From the NCBI GenBank assembly GCA_947625915.1, contig CANQPX010000019.1, positions 1 through 33,282 of the forward strand: a DNA stretch of 33,282 bases, written 5' to 3'. This stretch comes from an uncultured Clostridia bacterium (lineage in GTDB: Bacteria; Bacillota; Clostridia; Oscillospirales; Ruminococcaceae). The position numbers and the translations under genes were made by a program. The notes under the pieces are model-generated. The model saw only the letters and a list, made by a program, of their open reading frames with translations, did not search any database and was not told the DNA's origin. Below, one piece after another: positions 15,438 through 23,609 of this stretch; within the stretch, counting starts at the first letter, position 1, and every line of letters starts with the position of its first letter.

Positions 15438-16796
15438 TTGAATACGGTAAATTACAACAAAGCCGCTTTTAAAAATCTATGCGAAGAATTTATGAAAAAT
15501 AACCGCATCGACCCCTATCTTTACGAAAAATATCAGGTCAAACGCGGTCTCAGGAACAGCGACGGCAGCGGCGTAGTCGCAGGTATCACAAATATATGCA
15601 ACGTCCACGGATATATCGTCAACGAGGGCGAACGCGAACCCGTAAACGGTGAACTTATCTACAGAGGTTACAACATAAGCGATATCATCGCCAATACCAC
15701 GGGAAAAGACCGCTTCGGCTTCGAGGAGACCGTTTATCTCCTCCTCTTCGGCGACCTGCCTACGGCGGAACAGCTGAAAAATTTTAACGAGATGCTCTCC
15801 GAATTCAGAGAACTTCCCGCAGGTTTTTCCGAGGATATGATATTTAAAGCCCCTTCAAGGAATATAATGAATAAAATGGCTCGTTCGGTGCTCGCACTGT
15901 ATTCATACGACGACGACCCGGAAGATCAGAGCCTCGAAAAAGAACTTCTCAGAGCAGTCGCCATAATCGCAAGGCTCCCTTCGGCTATGGTGGACTCCTA
16001 CCAGATAAAACGCCGCGTTTTTGACCACGAAAGCCTTTATATGCACCCGCTGAACCCCGATGAATGTACCGCGGAAAGCATTCTTTCGACCCTCAGAGAC
16101 GACAGGGTCTACACAAGAGAAGAAGCTAAGCTCCTCGATCTTATGCTCATTATCCATGCGGAACACGGCGGAGGAAATAACTCGACTTTTACCTGCCGTA
16201 CACTTACTTCTTCCGGAACAGACGCATATTCCGCATACTCGGGAGCCATAGGTTCACTGAAAGGTCACCGTCACGGCGGCGCAAACTTCAAGGTCATACG
16301 CCAGCTTGACGAACTGAAAGAAAATATCACCCACTGGGATAATGACGGCGAAGTCGCCGATTACCTCGCAAAAGTCATAAAAGGCGACGCGGGAGACGGT
16401 ACAGGTCTCGTTTACGGCATGGGTCATGCAATATATACGCTCTCCGATCCGAGAGCTGTCATATTGAAGGAAAATGCCATGAAACTCGCCAAAGGCACGG
16501 AATTTGAAAAGGAATTCCTGCTGCTTGACGCGGTGGAAAGGCTCACTCCTGAAGTTTTCGCTTCGGTAAAAGGCAGCACAAAGGTAATGTGCGCAAACGT
16601 GGATCTTTACTCGGGTCTCGTTTACAGAATGTTAAAAATACCCGTGGAACTCAATACACCTATGTTCGCCGTATCGCGTATAGCAGGCTGGTCGGCTCAC
16701 AGGATCGAAGAACTCCTTACGGGCAAGCGCATAATCAGACCCGCATATAAGGCAGTCGCAAAAAGACGTAAATATATCCCTCTCGATGAGAGATGA
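15438..16796 (+). CDS. Citrate synthase
   Basis: Condenses acetyl-CoA and oxaloacetate to citrate, feeding 2-oxoglutarate and glutamate synthesis in anaerobes with a partial citric acid cycle. The 452-residue product carries the family's core motifs: LIIHAEHGGGNNSTFTCR (237-254, His243), GHRHGGAN (276-283, His279), YGMGHAIYTLSDPRA (326-340, catalytic-type His330) and the late CANVDLYSG with its Asp. It starts at TTG, seven bases after a perfect AAAGGAGG. The N-terminal ~40 residues are an extension before the conserved core, common in Clostridia homologues. A strong promoter and a structured leader precede it, and the following membrane gene lies 54 bases after with no terminator between. A methylcitrate synthase role is possible, but no other prp gene is present. 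Confidence 0.93.
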   Translation: MNTVNYNKAAFKNLCEEFMKNNRIDPYLYEKYQVKRGLRNSDGSGVVAGITNICNVHGYIVNEGEREPVNGELIYRGYNISDIIANTTGKDRFGFEETVYLLLFGDLPTAEQLKNFNEMLSEFRELPAGFSEDMIFKAPSRNIMNKMARSVLALYSYDDDPEDQSLEKELLRAVAIIARLPSAMVDSYQIKRRVFDHESLYMHPLNPDECTAESILSTLRDDRVYTREEAKLLDLMLIIHAEHGGGNNSTFTCRTLTSSGTDAYSAYSGAIGSLKGHRHGGANFKVIRQLDELKENITHWDNDGEVADYLAKVIKGDAGDGTGLVYGMGHAIYTLSDPRAVILKENAMKLAKGTEFEKEFLLLDAVERLTPEVFASVKGSTKVMCANVDLYSGLVYRMLKIPVELNTPMFAVSRIAGWSAHRIEELLTGKRIIRPAYKAVAKRRKYIPLDER

Positions 16797-16850
16797 TATA
16801 TAAATACATACCATAAGCAAATGTAAATTTTTAATTAAGGGGATACGGAC

Positions 16851-17870
16851 ATGAGCAAAACAAATGTAAAACCTTACAAGCAGTCAAAGGTGAAGCTGGA
16901 TAAAAAAGTCTCGGTGATCGCGTATATCATAACGCTTATCGCCGCAGTCGCCGCAAGAACTTACCAGCTGCAGACAAATATGGATTTCGGAACGGGAAAG
17001 TATATTGACGGTTCGATAGCTAAAAATTACCCGTTCTGGGTGCTTATAATCGGATTTATCATTATTTTCCTGATAATGCTGGTCGGAAAATCAAGAGACA
17101 AGGCGATAAAATCCTGTATACTCATCAACCCGATGCGGCTGCAGGCAGACAGGCTCAATAAGAAAATCTCCCCGAAAGCAGGAGCGGCAATGTTCCTGAT
17201 GGCTTTTCTGGTGGGCTTCGATGTTTTCCTTGAACTTTCTTCGGTAGCAAGCAAAAATGCCGAGATATCCACAGAGGATAATCCCGTGTTCGCTTTCGCG
17301 GGGATATCGGTAAGCGGCTGGATAACTTACTTCATAGCACTGATAGTGATAATCACTTTCATTTCTTTGGGAACAAATATCCTCAAAGGCGAAGGATTTT
17401 CCAAGGGAAACTGCGTATTCCTCATGTCATTCCCCATATGGAAACTTATGCAGATATTCGCAATGATAAACAACGGCGAGATCATCGGCGTTTATTCCGA
17501 GAAAATATATATCATGTTCACGGCAATGACTTCTTCGGCATTCTTTATCTATGCGGCAAAATTCTTCGCGGGATTTGAAAAGAAACATACCCGCTTCTGG
17601 ATGTGCATTTACGGCTATACAGCTTCAATATTCGCGGCTGTTTCCACAATACCGAGATATGTGATCTTTTTTTCCAAGAGCTATGCGGAAAGATTCGGTA
17701 TGTCCACCCCCGATACTTCCGATGTTGGGATAATCTTTGTTACCGTGGCGGTAGTAGCGGTATTCTGGAGCACTTACGTTTACAGAGTAATGCCTAAACT
17801 CAATCTTACAGGAAAACGCCGTTGGCGCGGTGTAACTTCTACCGGAAAAGGCATGAGTTCTATAGACTGA
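16851..17870 (+). CDS. Polytopic membrane protein, unknown function
   Basis: I do not recognise this 339-residue protein. A lysine-rich N-terminus (1-20) is followed by about eight hydrophobic segments, near 21-36, 62-79, 112-130, 152-177, 186-205, 222-243, 252-273 and 293-312. The C-terminal tail is basic and Ser/Thr-rich. No signal peptidase site, lipobox or enzyme motif is visible. The ATG follows an AAGGGG-like site. It lies 54 bases after the citrate synthase stop with no promoter or terminator between, so co-transcription is likely. A structured terminator-like element follows ten bases after its stop. A role linked to citrate metabolism is conceivable from position only. Confidence 0.7.
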   Translation: MSKTNVKPYKQSKVKLDKKVSVIAYIITLIAAVAARTYQLQTNMDFGTGKYIDGSIAKNYPFWVLIIGFIIIFLIMLVGKSRDKAIKSCILINPMRLQADRLNKKISPKAGAAMFLMAFLVGFDVFLELSSVASKNAEISTEDNPVFAFAGISVSGWITYFIALIVIITFISLGTNILKGEGFSKGNCVFLMSFPIWKLMQIFAMINNGEIIGVYSEKIYIMFTAMTSSAFFIYAAKFFAGFEKKHTRFWMCIYGYTASIFAAVSTIPRYVIFFSKSYAERFGMSTPDTSDVGIIFVTVAVVAVFWSTYVYRVMPKLNLTGKRRWRGVTSTGKGMSSID

Positions 17871-17879
17871 TAAGCATAC

Positions 17880-17954
17880 AGGCGCACCATGCAAGCGCGT
17901 AAGTATTCCGCTGTCTCCCCTTGGCGGAAACCGAGCTTCTGAGTGCGCCTTTTT
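17880..17954 (+). terminator. Branched terminator or attenuator before the lipoprotein gene
   Basis: AGGCGCAC (17880-17887) pairs with GTGCGCCT (17943-17950), followed by a T5 run. The 55-base loop contains an inner TTCCGC/GCGGAA stem. The GTG start of the next gene is only 22 bases past the T-run and no promoter is seen between, so read-through or a promoter inside this element must feed the downstream genes. Confidence 0.65.
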
Positions 17955-17976
17955 GTAAAAGGAAAGGAGCCGAAAA

Positions 17977-19293
17977 GTGGGAAAGATCTTAAAAAAAATT
18001 ATTCCCCTTGCCGCTGCGGTATCGCTGACAGCTTGCTCTTTCGGAAGTTCCGTGGATATGCTCCTTTCTCCCCCGAAACTTTCGGAAGAACAGAACGCCG
18101 TGTACGACGCCCTGATGAAAGATGTGGGAAAAGATATAAAATTACAGTACCCACGCGCGGGAGAATACCGTTCGGCATTCGTTTTCACGGATCTTGACGG
18201 AGATAACTCGGACGAAGCGGTGGTATTCTACGAAAAAGCAGGCGAGACCGCAGGCACGGGAAACGTCAGGATAAATATAATCGACCGCTCCGAAAATAAC
18301 GAATGGCACAGCGTTTACGACCACGCAGGAATGGGAACGAGCATCGAACGCGTACTCTTTTCGGATATAGGCGGCTCGGGTACGATGAGCATGATGATCG
18401 GCTACAACCTGCTCTCGGGCGACAAAAGCGCGGCTGTTTACAGCTACCGCGGCGGGATACTTGTCAATGATTACTCGGACAGCTACAATACGATGTTCGT
18501 TACGGATATAAACAGAGACAGCTTCGGCGAACTGATACTCGTTCGCACCGAAAGCCAGCTGCGAAACGCATCACTTAGCCTGATCTCAAGAGACCCGGAA
18601 ACAGGAAATGTGGAGGAAAAAGGAAATGTTCCGCTTGACAAAAATGCCTCCGAATTCGTTAACATAGCTTCAGGATATGTGGGAACAAATACACCCGCTA
18701 TCTTCATTGACGGCTTGTCGGACAGACAGCTCACCACGGAGATAATTTATTCACTTAACGATACCCTAAGAAACCCGCTTTATATGGGCGAATCCTCTAT
18801 CATCGAAAATACAAGGCGCCCCGCAGGTTATCTTTGCACCGACATAGACCTTGACGGAGTGATAGAGATACCCACAAGATCGCTGCTGCCGGGATATTCC
18901 GAAAGTTCGTCCGAAAAAATTTACAGCACCGATTGGAACATAATGGATAACTATAGCATCGTCAAAAAATATTCAAGCTATTACAATATTTCGGACGGAT
19001 ACTGCTTTATTTTCCCCGGAAGATGGTCGGGAGTTGTCACGGCAAAAACTGACAACGCTACGGGAGATATCGTATTCTACAAGTACAGAGTGGATCTTAC
19101 AAACAGCACAACGGAACTTATGCGCATAGCCGTTGCAAATAATTCCGAAACCCAGACGCTTCTTGAAGAAGGCTATATGACCATAAAAAGCGGAAACAAT
19201 ATGAATTACCTCGTCAAATGCCCCGATATCGAGGACGAACCTCTGATACTTACGGGAACGGAAATAAGCAATAACTTCTATATTATGATATAA
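17977..19293 (+). CDS. Predicted lipoprotein with FG-GAP-like repeats
   Basis: A 438-residue predicted surface lipoprotein of unknown function. The signal peptide ends in the lipobox LTAC, with Cys20 as lipidation site. The mature part contains Asp-rich motifs resembling calcium-binding FG-GAP/VCBS-type propeller loops: FTDLDGDNSDEAVVF (about 70-84), TDINRDSFGELILV (about 175-188) and TDIDLDGVIEIP (about 286-297), plus a late domain near 335-438. The start is GTG at 17977, eight bases after AAAGGAG. It is followed by a response regulator (26-base gap) and a histidine kinase in the same direction, so it may be the sensor accessory or an envelope-stress output of that system. The family is not identified. 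The propeller suggestion rests on the repeat motifs only. Confidence 0.75.
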   Translation: MGKILKKIIPLAAAVSLTACSFGSSVDMLLSPPKLSEEQNAVYDALMKDVGKDIKLQYPRAGEYRSAFVFTDLDGDNSDEAVVFYEKAGETAGTGNVRINIIDRSENNEWHSVYDHAGMGTSIERVLFSDIGGSGTMSMMIGYNLLSGDKSAAVYSYRGGILVNDYSDSYNTMFVTDINRDSFGELILVRTESQLRNASLSLISRDPETGNVEEKGNVPLDKNASEFVNIASGYVGTNTPAIFIDGLSDRQLTTEIIYSLNDTLRNPLYMGESSIIENTRRPAGYLCTDIDLDGVIEIPTRSLLPGYSESSSEKIYSTDWNIMDNYSIVKKYSSYYNISDGYCFIFPGRWSGVVTAKTDNATGDIVFYKYRVDLTNSTTELMRIAVANNSETQTLLEEGYMTIKSGNNMNYLVKCPDIEDEPLILTGTEISNNFYIMI

Positions 19294-19319
19294 AATCATG
19301 AAAAGGGCGGTATTTTTAT

Positions 19320-20039
19320 ATGAAACGTATACTTGTATGCGAAGATGAAGATGTTATCCGCGACTTCGTAGTAATAAACCTGAAACGCGCGGGATATGAG
19401 GTCGTTGATGTCAACTGCGGAGAAGAAGCACTCAAAGTATTCGATGAGGAACACGGAAGATTTGATGTTGCACTTCTGGATATAATGATGCCCGGCATAG
19501 ACGGTTTTCAAGTCTGCAAGGCTCTAAGAAAAAGAAGCAGCACCCTTGGGATAGTCATGCTTTCCGCCAAAGCACAGGAAATGGATAAGGTGAGCGGACT
19601 TATGATCGGCGCTGACGATTACATAACAAAGCCGTTTACGACTTCCGAACTTACCGCAAGGATAGATGCCGTTTACAGAAGGGTCTGCATGAGCGTTTCA
19701 AAGGACGATGAAGCGGCGCAGACTATCGAGTCGGGTCCTTTCCTGCTTAATATGAAAAGCCGCACCGTTGCAAAAGACGGTCTGCCGATAGATCTTACGC
19801 AGGTGGAATACCAGATACTGGAGTATTTCATAATCAACGCCGAAACTGCCCTCGACAGGACTTCCATACTTAACCATATATGGGGCGAAAATTATTACGG
19901 CGATGATAAGATAGTTGACGTAAATATACGAAGGATAAGAATGAAGATCGAGGACGAGCCTTCTCACCCGCGCTACATATCCACAATATGGGGCTTCGGC
20001 TACAAATGGTCGGTAAGACCCCATGACGATGACAATTGA
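19320..20039 (+). CDS. OmpR/PhoB-family response regulator
   Basis: A 239-residue DNA-binding response regulator. The receiver domain has acidic EDED at 8-11, phospho-acceptor Asp54 in LLDIMMPG, Ser82 and Lys104 in DDYITKPF. The C-terminal winged helix (about 140-235) shows LTQVEYQILEYFI, ILNHIWGENYYGDDKIVDVNIRRIRMKIE and the YISTIWGFGYKW ending typical of OmpR/PhoB effectors. It lies between the lipoprotein and the histidine kinase, all co-directional, and is phosphorylated presumably by the latter. Targets are unknown; autoregulation of this cluster would be usual. Gene names such as phoP or resD cannot be justified from sequence alone. Confidence 0.94.
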   Translation: MKRILVCEDEDVIRDFVVINLKRAGYEVVDVNCGEEALKVFDEEHGRFDVALLDIMMPGIDGFQVCKALRKRSSTLGIVMLSAKAQEMDKVSGLMIGADDYITKPFTTSELTARIDAVYRRVCMSVSKDDEAAQTIESGPFLLNMKSRTVAKDGLPIDLTQVEYQILEYFIINAETALDRTSILNHIWGENYYGDDKIVDVNIRRIRMKIEDEPSHPRYISTIWGFGYKWSVRPHDDDN

Positions 20040-20106
20040 CAACAGTTCCGCAGCAGGATAATTATTTGCGCGGCATCGTTACGGTGCTGCACAAGGAGGT
20101 AAACTT

Positions 20107-21513
20107 TTGAGCAGATTTACCATAACAAGACGCTGGCTGGTGAACAATCTGGGCGTTATATCGGCTATGCTTTTTGCGGTCGTAATAGGCGGGATACTCT
20201 TTGTACGCAGCTATTACTACAGCGCGGCAAGACAATACCTCACTTCAAGAATGAACATGGTATCGAGCATTCTGCAGCGTTCCTACAACAATCCGTCGGT
20301 AAGCTTTTCTTCGGAGATACGTTCGGTAGCCGTAAACTGGTCGGAAAAGGACAAGACCGAGATAATGGTCGTGGGGAACAAAGAAAATATTGCCCTTACA
20401 TCTTCGGGATTTGTCCCGTCGGAAAGCCTTGACAGCATGGCTGACTATACGCAAGCCGTTTCAAACGGCGCAAACGGATATTACACCGGCAAGATATCTA
20501 CGGGCGAACATATAATGGCGGTATGCGTACTGCTGCCGGACAACGATTCCGGATATTCGGCGATACGCTTGGTCTCCTCACTTGAAGCAGTGGACAGGCA
20601 CATTTCGGCAATAGCGATAATATTGGTGATAGTTTGCCTTGCAGTGCTGCTGATGATGATCTTTTCGGGACTGTATTTCGTTAAATCCATCGTTATCCCC
20701 GTGCGGCAGATAGGTTCTACCGCAAGAAGATACGCAATGGGCGATTTCTCGGTGCGTATAACAAAGAAAAACGACGACGAGATCGGCGAACTTTGCGATA
20801 TAGTCAACCACATGGCAAGTGAACTTGCGCTGTCGGAGTCTATGAAGAACGAATTTATTTCCAGTGTTTCCCATGAACTTCGCACTCCGCTCACGGCAAT
20901 AAAAGGTTGGGCTGAAACTATAGGAAATATGCCCGAGGACTCGGAGACCGTTGCAAAAGGTATGCGGGTGATCGGCAGCGAAAGTGAAAGACTTTCCGAA
21001 ATGGTGGAGGAACTGCTTGATTTCTCACGTATGCAGAACGGAAGATTTACACTTGAAAAGATGACAATGGATATCCTTGCGGAACTTGGGGACGCGGTGC
21101 TTATCTACACCGAAAAAGCCAAGCGCGAAGGCATCGAAGTCATATACGACGAGCCTGATATGCTCCCCTTCGTTTTCGGCGATAAGAACCGTCTTAGACA
21201 GGTCTTTATAAATGTTATCGACAACGCGATAAAATACTCCGACAAAGGCGATAAAGTCGTTATACAGGCGCTTATGGCGGACGCGGATCATATCGAGATA
21301 AATATTTCCGATACGGGCTGCGGCATAAGTCCGCAGGATCTCCCGAAAATAAAAACAAAATTCTACAAAGCTAACCATACCCGCCGAGGAAGCGGCATAG
21401 GTCTTGCCGTAGCGGACGAGATAGTGGCTATGCACGGCGGAAAACTTGATATTTTCAGCGAACTGGGAAAAGGCACAACGGTGACCATAACCTTGCCTGT
21501 TCCGAAAAGTTAA
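20107..21513 (+). CDS. Sensor histidine kinase with HAMP domain
   Basis: A 468-residue membrane sensor kinase. TM1 spans about 14-33, an extracytoplasmic domain about 34-165, TM2 about 166-192, and HAMP about 192-245. The HisKA dimerisation domain carries His256 in SSVSHELRTPLTAIKGW, and the ATPase domain has the N-box FINVIDNAIKYSDKG, the G1 box DTGCGIS and the G2 box GSGIGLAVADEIVAMHGG, all intact. The start is TTG, seven bases after AAGGAGG. It follows the response regulator by 67 bases and precedes DUF1385 by 18. The extracytoplasmic region resembles no ligand domain I can name; the adjacent lipoprotein is a candidate partner. Confidence 0.94.
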   Translation: MSRFTITRRWLVNNLGVISAMLFAVVIGGILFVRSYYYSAARQYLTSRMNMVSSILQRSYNNPSVSFSSEIRSVAVNWSEKDKTEIMVVGNKENIALTSSGFVPSESLDSMADYTQAVSNGANGYYTGKISTGEHIMAVCVLLPDNDSGYSAIRLVSSLEAVDRHISAIAIILVIVCLAVLLMMIFSGLYFVKSIVIPVRQIGSTARRYAMGDFSVRITKKNDDEIGELCDIVNHMASELALSESMKNEFISSVSHELRTPLTAIKGWAETIGNMPEDSETVAKGMRVIGSESERLSEMVEELLDFSRMQNGRFTLEKMTMDILAELGDAVLIYTEKAKREGIEVIYDEPDMLPFVFGDKNRLRQVFINVIDNAIKYSDKGDKVVIQALMADADHIEINISDTGCGISPQDLPKIKTKFYKANHTRRGSGIGLAVADEIVAMHGGKLDIFSELGKGTTVTITLPVPKS

Positions 21514-21531
21514 ATTTGAAAGGATAGCAAA

Positions 21532-22494
21532 ATGAGCGAAGAAAAAAATTGCGGCAAAGAATGTTTTAAATCAAAGATCGGCGGACAGGCTCTTATAGAG
21601 GGTGTTTATATGCGCGGCATAACCACTGCGGCAATGGCTTGCAGACTTCCAAACGGGACTATAGACGTTGAACAGTGGGCTGTACGAAACGGCAAGGACG
21701 CACCTTGGTACAGAAAAACTCCCTTTATACGCGGCTGCATAAATTTTGTCACAAGTCTTATAGAAGGCATACGCTGCACCATGAAATCTGCGGAAAAACA
21801 AATAGACGAGGACGATGAAGAAGAGGAAGAACTCAGCAAATTCGAGCAATGGCTCACCGATAAATTCGGAGACAAGCTTGTTTCGGTGGTAATGATAATA
21901 TCCGTTGCCGTGGCACTGGTGATATCGCTGGTAGTTTTCAAAGGCGGACCGATACTTGTTGCCGACCTGATAGAAAAAGCGGGCGCGCCCGAAAGCGTTC
22001 GCCCTGTTATCGAAGGATTTGTGCGGCTTTTCCTTTTGGTTGGATATATGTACGCCATTTCTTTTATGGGCAGCATAAAAACGCTTTTCAGATATCACGG
22101 AGCGGAGCATAAGACCATAGCCTGCTATGAAGCAAAGGAAGAACTCACGGTCGAAAACGTCCGCAGGCACACAAGGTTCCACCCGCGCTGCGGAACGAGT
22201 TTCATTCTTATCGTGCTTATCATAAGCTTTATCGTGGGAATTTTTCTTCCGAGGGAAAATATGTGGATCCGTTTCGGGATACAGATGCTTTGCCTTATCC
22301 CCGAAGCCTCCGTTGCGTATGAACTTATAAAAATAGCGGGAAAATACGATAATATTTTTACTAAAATAATTTCCGCGCCGGGATTATGGCTGCAAAGGAT
22401 AACCACCAAAGAACCCAACGACAAACAAATTGAAGTCGCCATAGCCGCGCTCACGCCCTGTCTCCCGAAAGAAGGAGAAGAAGATAAATGGTAA
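21532..22494 (+). CDS. DUF1385 family membrane protein (YqhQ-like)
   Basis: A 320-residue protein of the DUF1385/YqhQ family, conserved in Firmicutes with no established biochemical role. Landmarks are the N-terminal KIGGQALIEGVYMRG (15-29), an acidic run at about 90-100, four to five hydrophobic segments (near 116-136, 162-185, 224-244, 250-270), and the highly conserved YHGAEHKTIACYEA (about 187-200) with HTRFHPRCGTSF (about 213-224). The ATG follows AAAGGATAG. It sits 18 bases after the histidine kinase gene, probably in the same transcript. In many Clostridia the next genes are prmC and prfA; here a terminator follows directly instead. Confidence 0.9.
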   Translation: MSEEKNCGKECFKSKIGGQALIEGVYMRGITTAAMACRLPNGTIDVEQWAVRNGKDAPWYRKTPFIRGCINFVTSLIEGIRCTMKSAEKQIDEDDEEEEELSKFEQWLTDKFGDKLVSVVMIISVAVALVISLVVFKGGPILVADLIEKAGAPESVRPVIEGFVRLFLLVGYMYAISFMGSIKTLFRYHGAEHKTIACYEAKEELTVENVRRHTRFHPRCGTSFILIVLIISFIVGIFLPRENMWIRFGIQMLCLIPEASVAYELIKIAGKYDNIFTKIISAPGLWLQRITTKEPNDKQIEVAIAALTPCLPKEGEEDKW

Positions 22495-22518
22495 ATATGC
22501 GGTAAATAAAAAAACAAA

Positions 22519-22549
22519 ATGCGGGAACTGCGATATGCAGTTCCCGCAT
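22519..22549. terminator. Strong terminator between convergent genes
   Basis: A perfect 13-bp stem (22519-22531 with 22537-22549) and a five-base loop. On the minus strand it is followed by a T-rich run (22505-22518 reversed), ending the zinc-ribbon gene. On the plus strand the T-run is weaker but it can also stop the DUF1385 transcript. Confidence 0.88.
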
Positions 22550-22579
22550 AATTATTGTTGTAATTCGTTTCAGTCCTTA

Positions 22580-22858
22580 TCAGCCTTCGGCTTTCATCTT
22601 TGCAAAGCAATCGCTGCAATAAACAGGGCGATCTTCTCTCGGTCTGAATGGGACCTTTGCAACTCCTCCGCATGAAGCACAAGTTGCTTCAAACATTTCT
22701 CTTTCTGCTCTTGCGCTGTTCTTTCTTGCATCGCGGCAAGCCTTGCATCTCTGAGGCTCGTTTACAAAGCCTTTTTCAGCATAGAATTCCTGTTCGCCGG
22801 CAGTGAAGATGAACTCATTTCCACATTCCTTACATACTAATGTCTTGTCTTCGTACAT
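22580..22858 (-). CDS. Small zinc-ribbon protein
   Basis: A 92-residue protein with four CxxC pairs. The first half, LVCKECGNEFIFTAGEQEFYAEKG with CKAC, matches the probable zinc-ribbon (zf-trcl) family. The second half has CASCGG, KVPFRPREDRPVYC and CSDCF, the DRPVYC-type ribbon found in similar small bacterial proteins. Each half can bind one zinc. Such proteins often lie near translation or cold-shock genes, but their function is unknown. It has its own promoter, an operator-like palindrome at the expected transcription start, and a possible 39-codon ORF ending one base before its ATG, suggesting regulated expression. Confidence 0.82.
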   Translation of the reverse strand: MYEDKTLVCKECGNEFIFTAGEQEFYAEKGFVNEPQRCKACRDARKNSARAEREMFEATCASCGGVAKVPFRPREDRPVYCSDCFAKMKAEG

Positions 22859-22859
22859 T

Positions 22860-22979
22860 TTAGTTTCCCTCGCTTAAAATAATATAGTTTGGATTTGGAC
22901 CTGAGGACGGACTCCCACCGACACCTTTGCCTATAAAGAACAACGCTCTGGAATTTAAGCTACTTTGACCCTTGACCAT
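22860..22979 (-). CDS. Possible 39-residue ORF/leader upstream of the zinc-ribbon gene
   Basis: An ATG at 22979 opens 39 codons (MVKGQSSLNSRALFFIGKG, then a Gly/Ser/Pro/Asn-rich end) whose TAA stops one base before the zinc-ribbon ATG. No ribosome site precedes it and the predicted transcript start is only about 15 bases upstream. It may be a leaderless small gene, a leader peptide, or the same bases may work as structured leader RNA. The GTCGGTGGGAGTCCGTC part is G-rich compared with its AT-rich surroundings. Confidence 0.3.
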   Translation of the reverse strand: MVKGQSSLNSRALFFIGKGVGGSPSSGPNPNYIILSEGN

Positions 22980-22996
22980 AAAGCATAAATGCTTTA
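22979..22996 (-). promoter_or_regulatory. Operator-like palindrome at the transcription start
   Basis: TAAAGCAT-2-ATGCTTTA, a perfect 8-bp inverted repeat, begins four bases after the -10 box, so it covers the predicted transcription start of the zinc-ribbon gene. The position is typical for a repressor site. In RNA it could form a 5'-end hairpin. Confidence 0.5.
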
Positions 22997-23000
22997 AATC

Positions 23001-23029
23001 ATTATACCTTTTTTCATAAAAAAAGTCAA
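23001..23029 (-). promoter_or_regulatory. Sigma-A promoter of the zinc-ribbon gene
   Basis: Minus-strand TTGACT (23024-23029), 17-base spacer, perfect TATAAT (23001-23006). Upstream, 23030-23185 is AT-rich and shows no supportable gene or site. Confidence 0.85.
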
Positions 23030-23181
23030 GGAATTTTAAAAAAATTCCGATAAGATTTTGATTCTTTGTAAATAAAATCAATATTAATAACATTTTTTTA
23101 GTTATTTTAACAATTAATATTAAAGATATCACAAAAGAAATTGTGAAAATCTGACATTAAAATTATTTTTGACGTTATGGC

Positions 23182-23215
23182 AAAAAAGCGCAGAACCGTG
23201 AAAGACCCTGCGCTT
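23182..23215 (-). terminator. Intrinsic terminator downstream of the amidase gene
   Basis: AAGCGCAG (23186-23193) pairs with CTGCGCTT (23208-23215); on the minus strand a T6 run follows. It lies about 395 bases past the amidase stop, so the hairpin cluster between would be part of the amidase transcript. Confidence 0.75.
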
Positions 23216-23293
23216 CAGTTTGTCGATAAAGCATAATATATAATTTTGTTGTCAAATAACGAATTATTTTTTAGAAAACCAAATTGCTCTGTA

Positions 23294-23602
23294 TTTCCAA
23301 ACAGCCCACCGGGCTGTTTGGAAAGGCTTAAATGATATTTATTCGTTAATGCCAAGGGGGAAGCCCTCAACCAAACGAAGTTTTGGTTTTCGCAGTGGCA
23401 GCCCCATCTTGCCGCTTTCAGCGGAAACGACGCTTGCGTCGTTTTATTCACACCCTTTGCAGAGGCGCCTTCGTATAGGGGATTTCGCGCTACTGCGAAA
23501 AACGAACTGCGTTCGTTTACGCGACCAAAGGCTCTGCCTTTGGAAACCGCGAGCTGGGCTCAGCTCGACCAGCTGTTCAATTTTGCGCTGCGCGCAAAAT
23601 TG
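23294..23602. repeat. Cluster of at least seven small perfect hairpins
   Basis: Tight palindromes with 2-6 base loops follow each other: 23294-23324 (14-bp stem), 23412-23424 (5 bp), 23425-23444 (9 bp), 23483-23500 (6 bp), 23500-23518 (8 bp), 23525-23543 (8 bp), 23550-23567 (7 bp) and 23578-23602 (11 bp, loop TGC). The last recurs exactly at 29022-29046. Stem sequences differ while the geometry is constant. ORFs reading through here on either strand look spurious. The cluster lies in the 3' untranslated region of the amidase gene and looks like a dispersed palindromic intergenic repeat. Confidence 0.75.
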
Positions 23603-23609
23603 TTATATA

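Noticed and set aside
22484-22506. Possible relic of prmC: an ATG after the DUF1385 stop giving MVNMR and a stop
   Set aside because: prmC often follows this gene in relatives and a GGAG lies upstream, but five codons are too few to claim a remnant.
23294-23602. CRISPR-like array
   Set aside because: The units are palindromes with different stems and no constant repeat or spacer length, and no cas genes are present.
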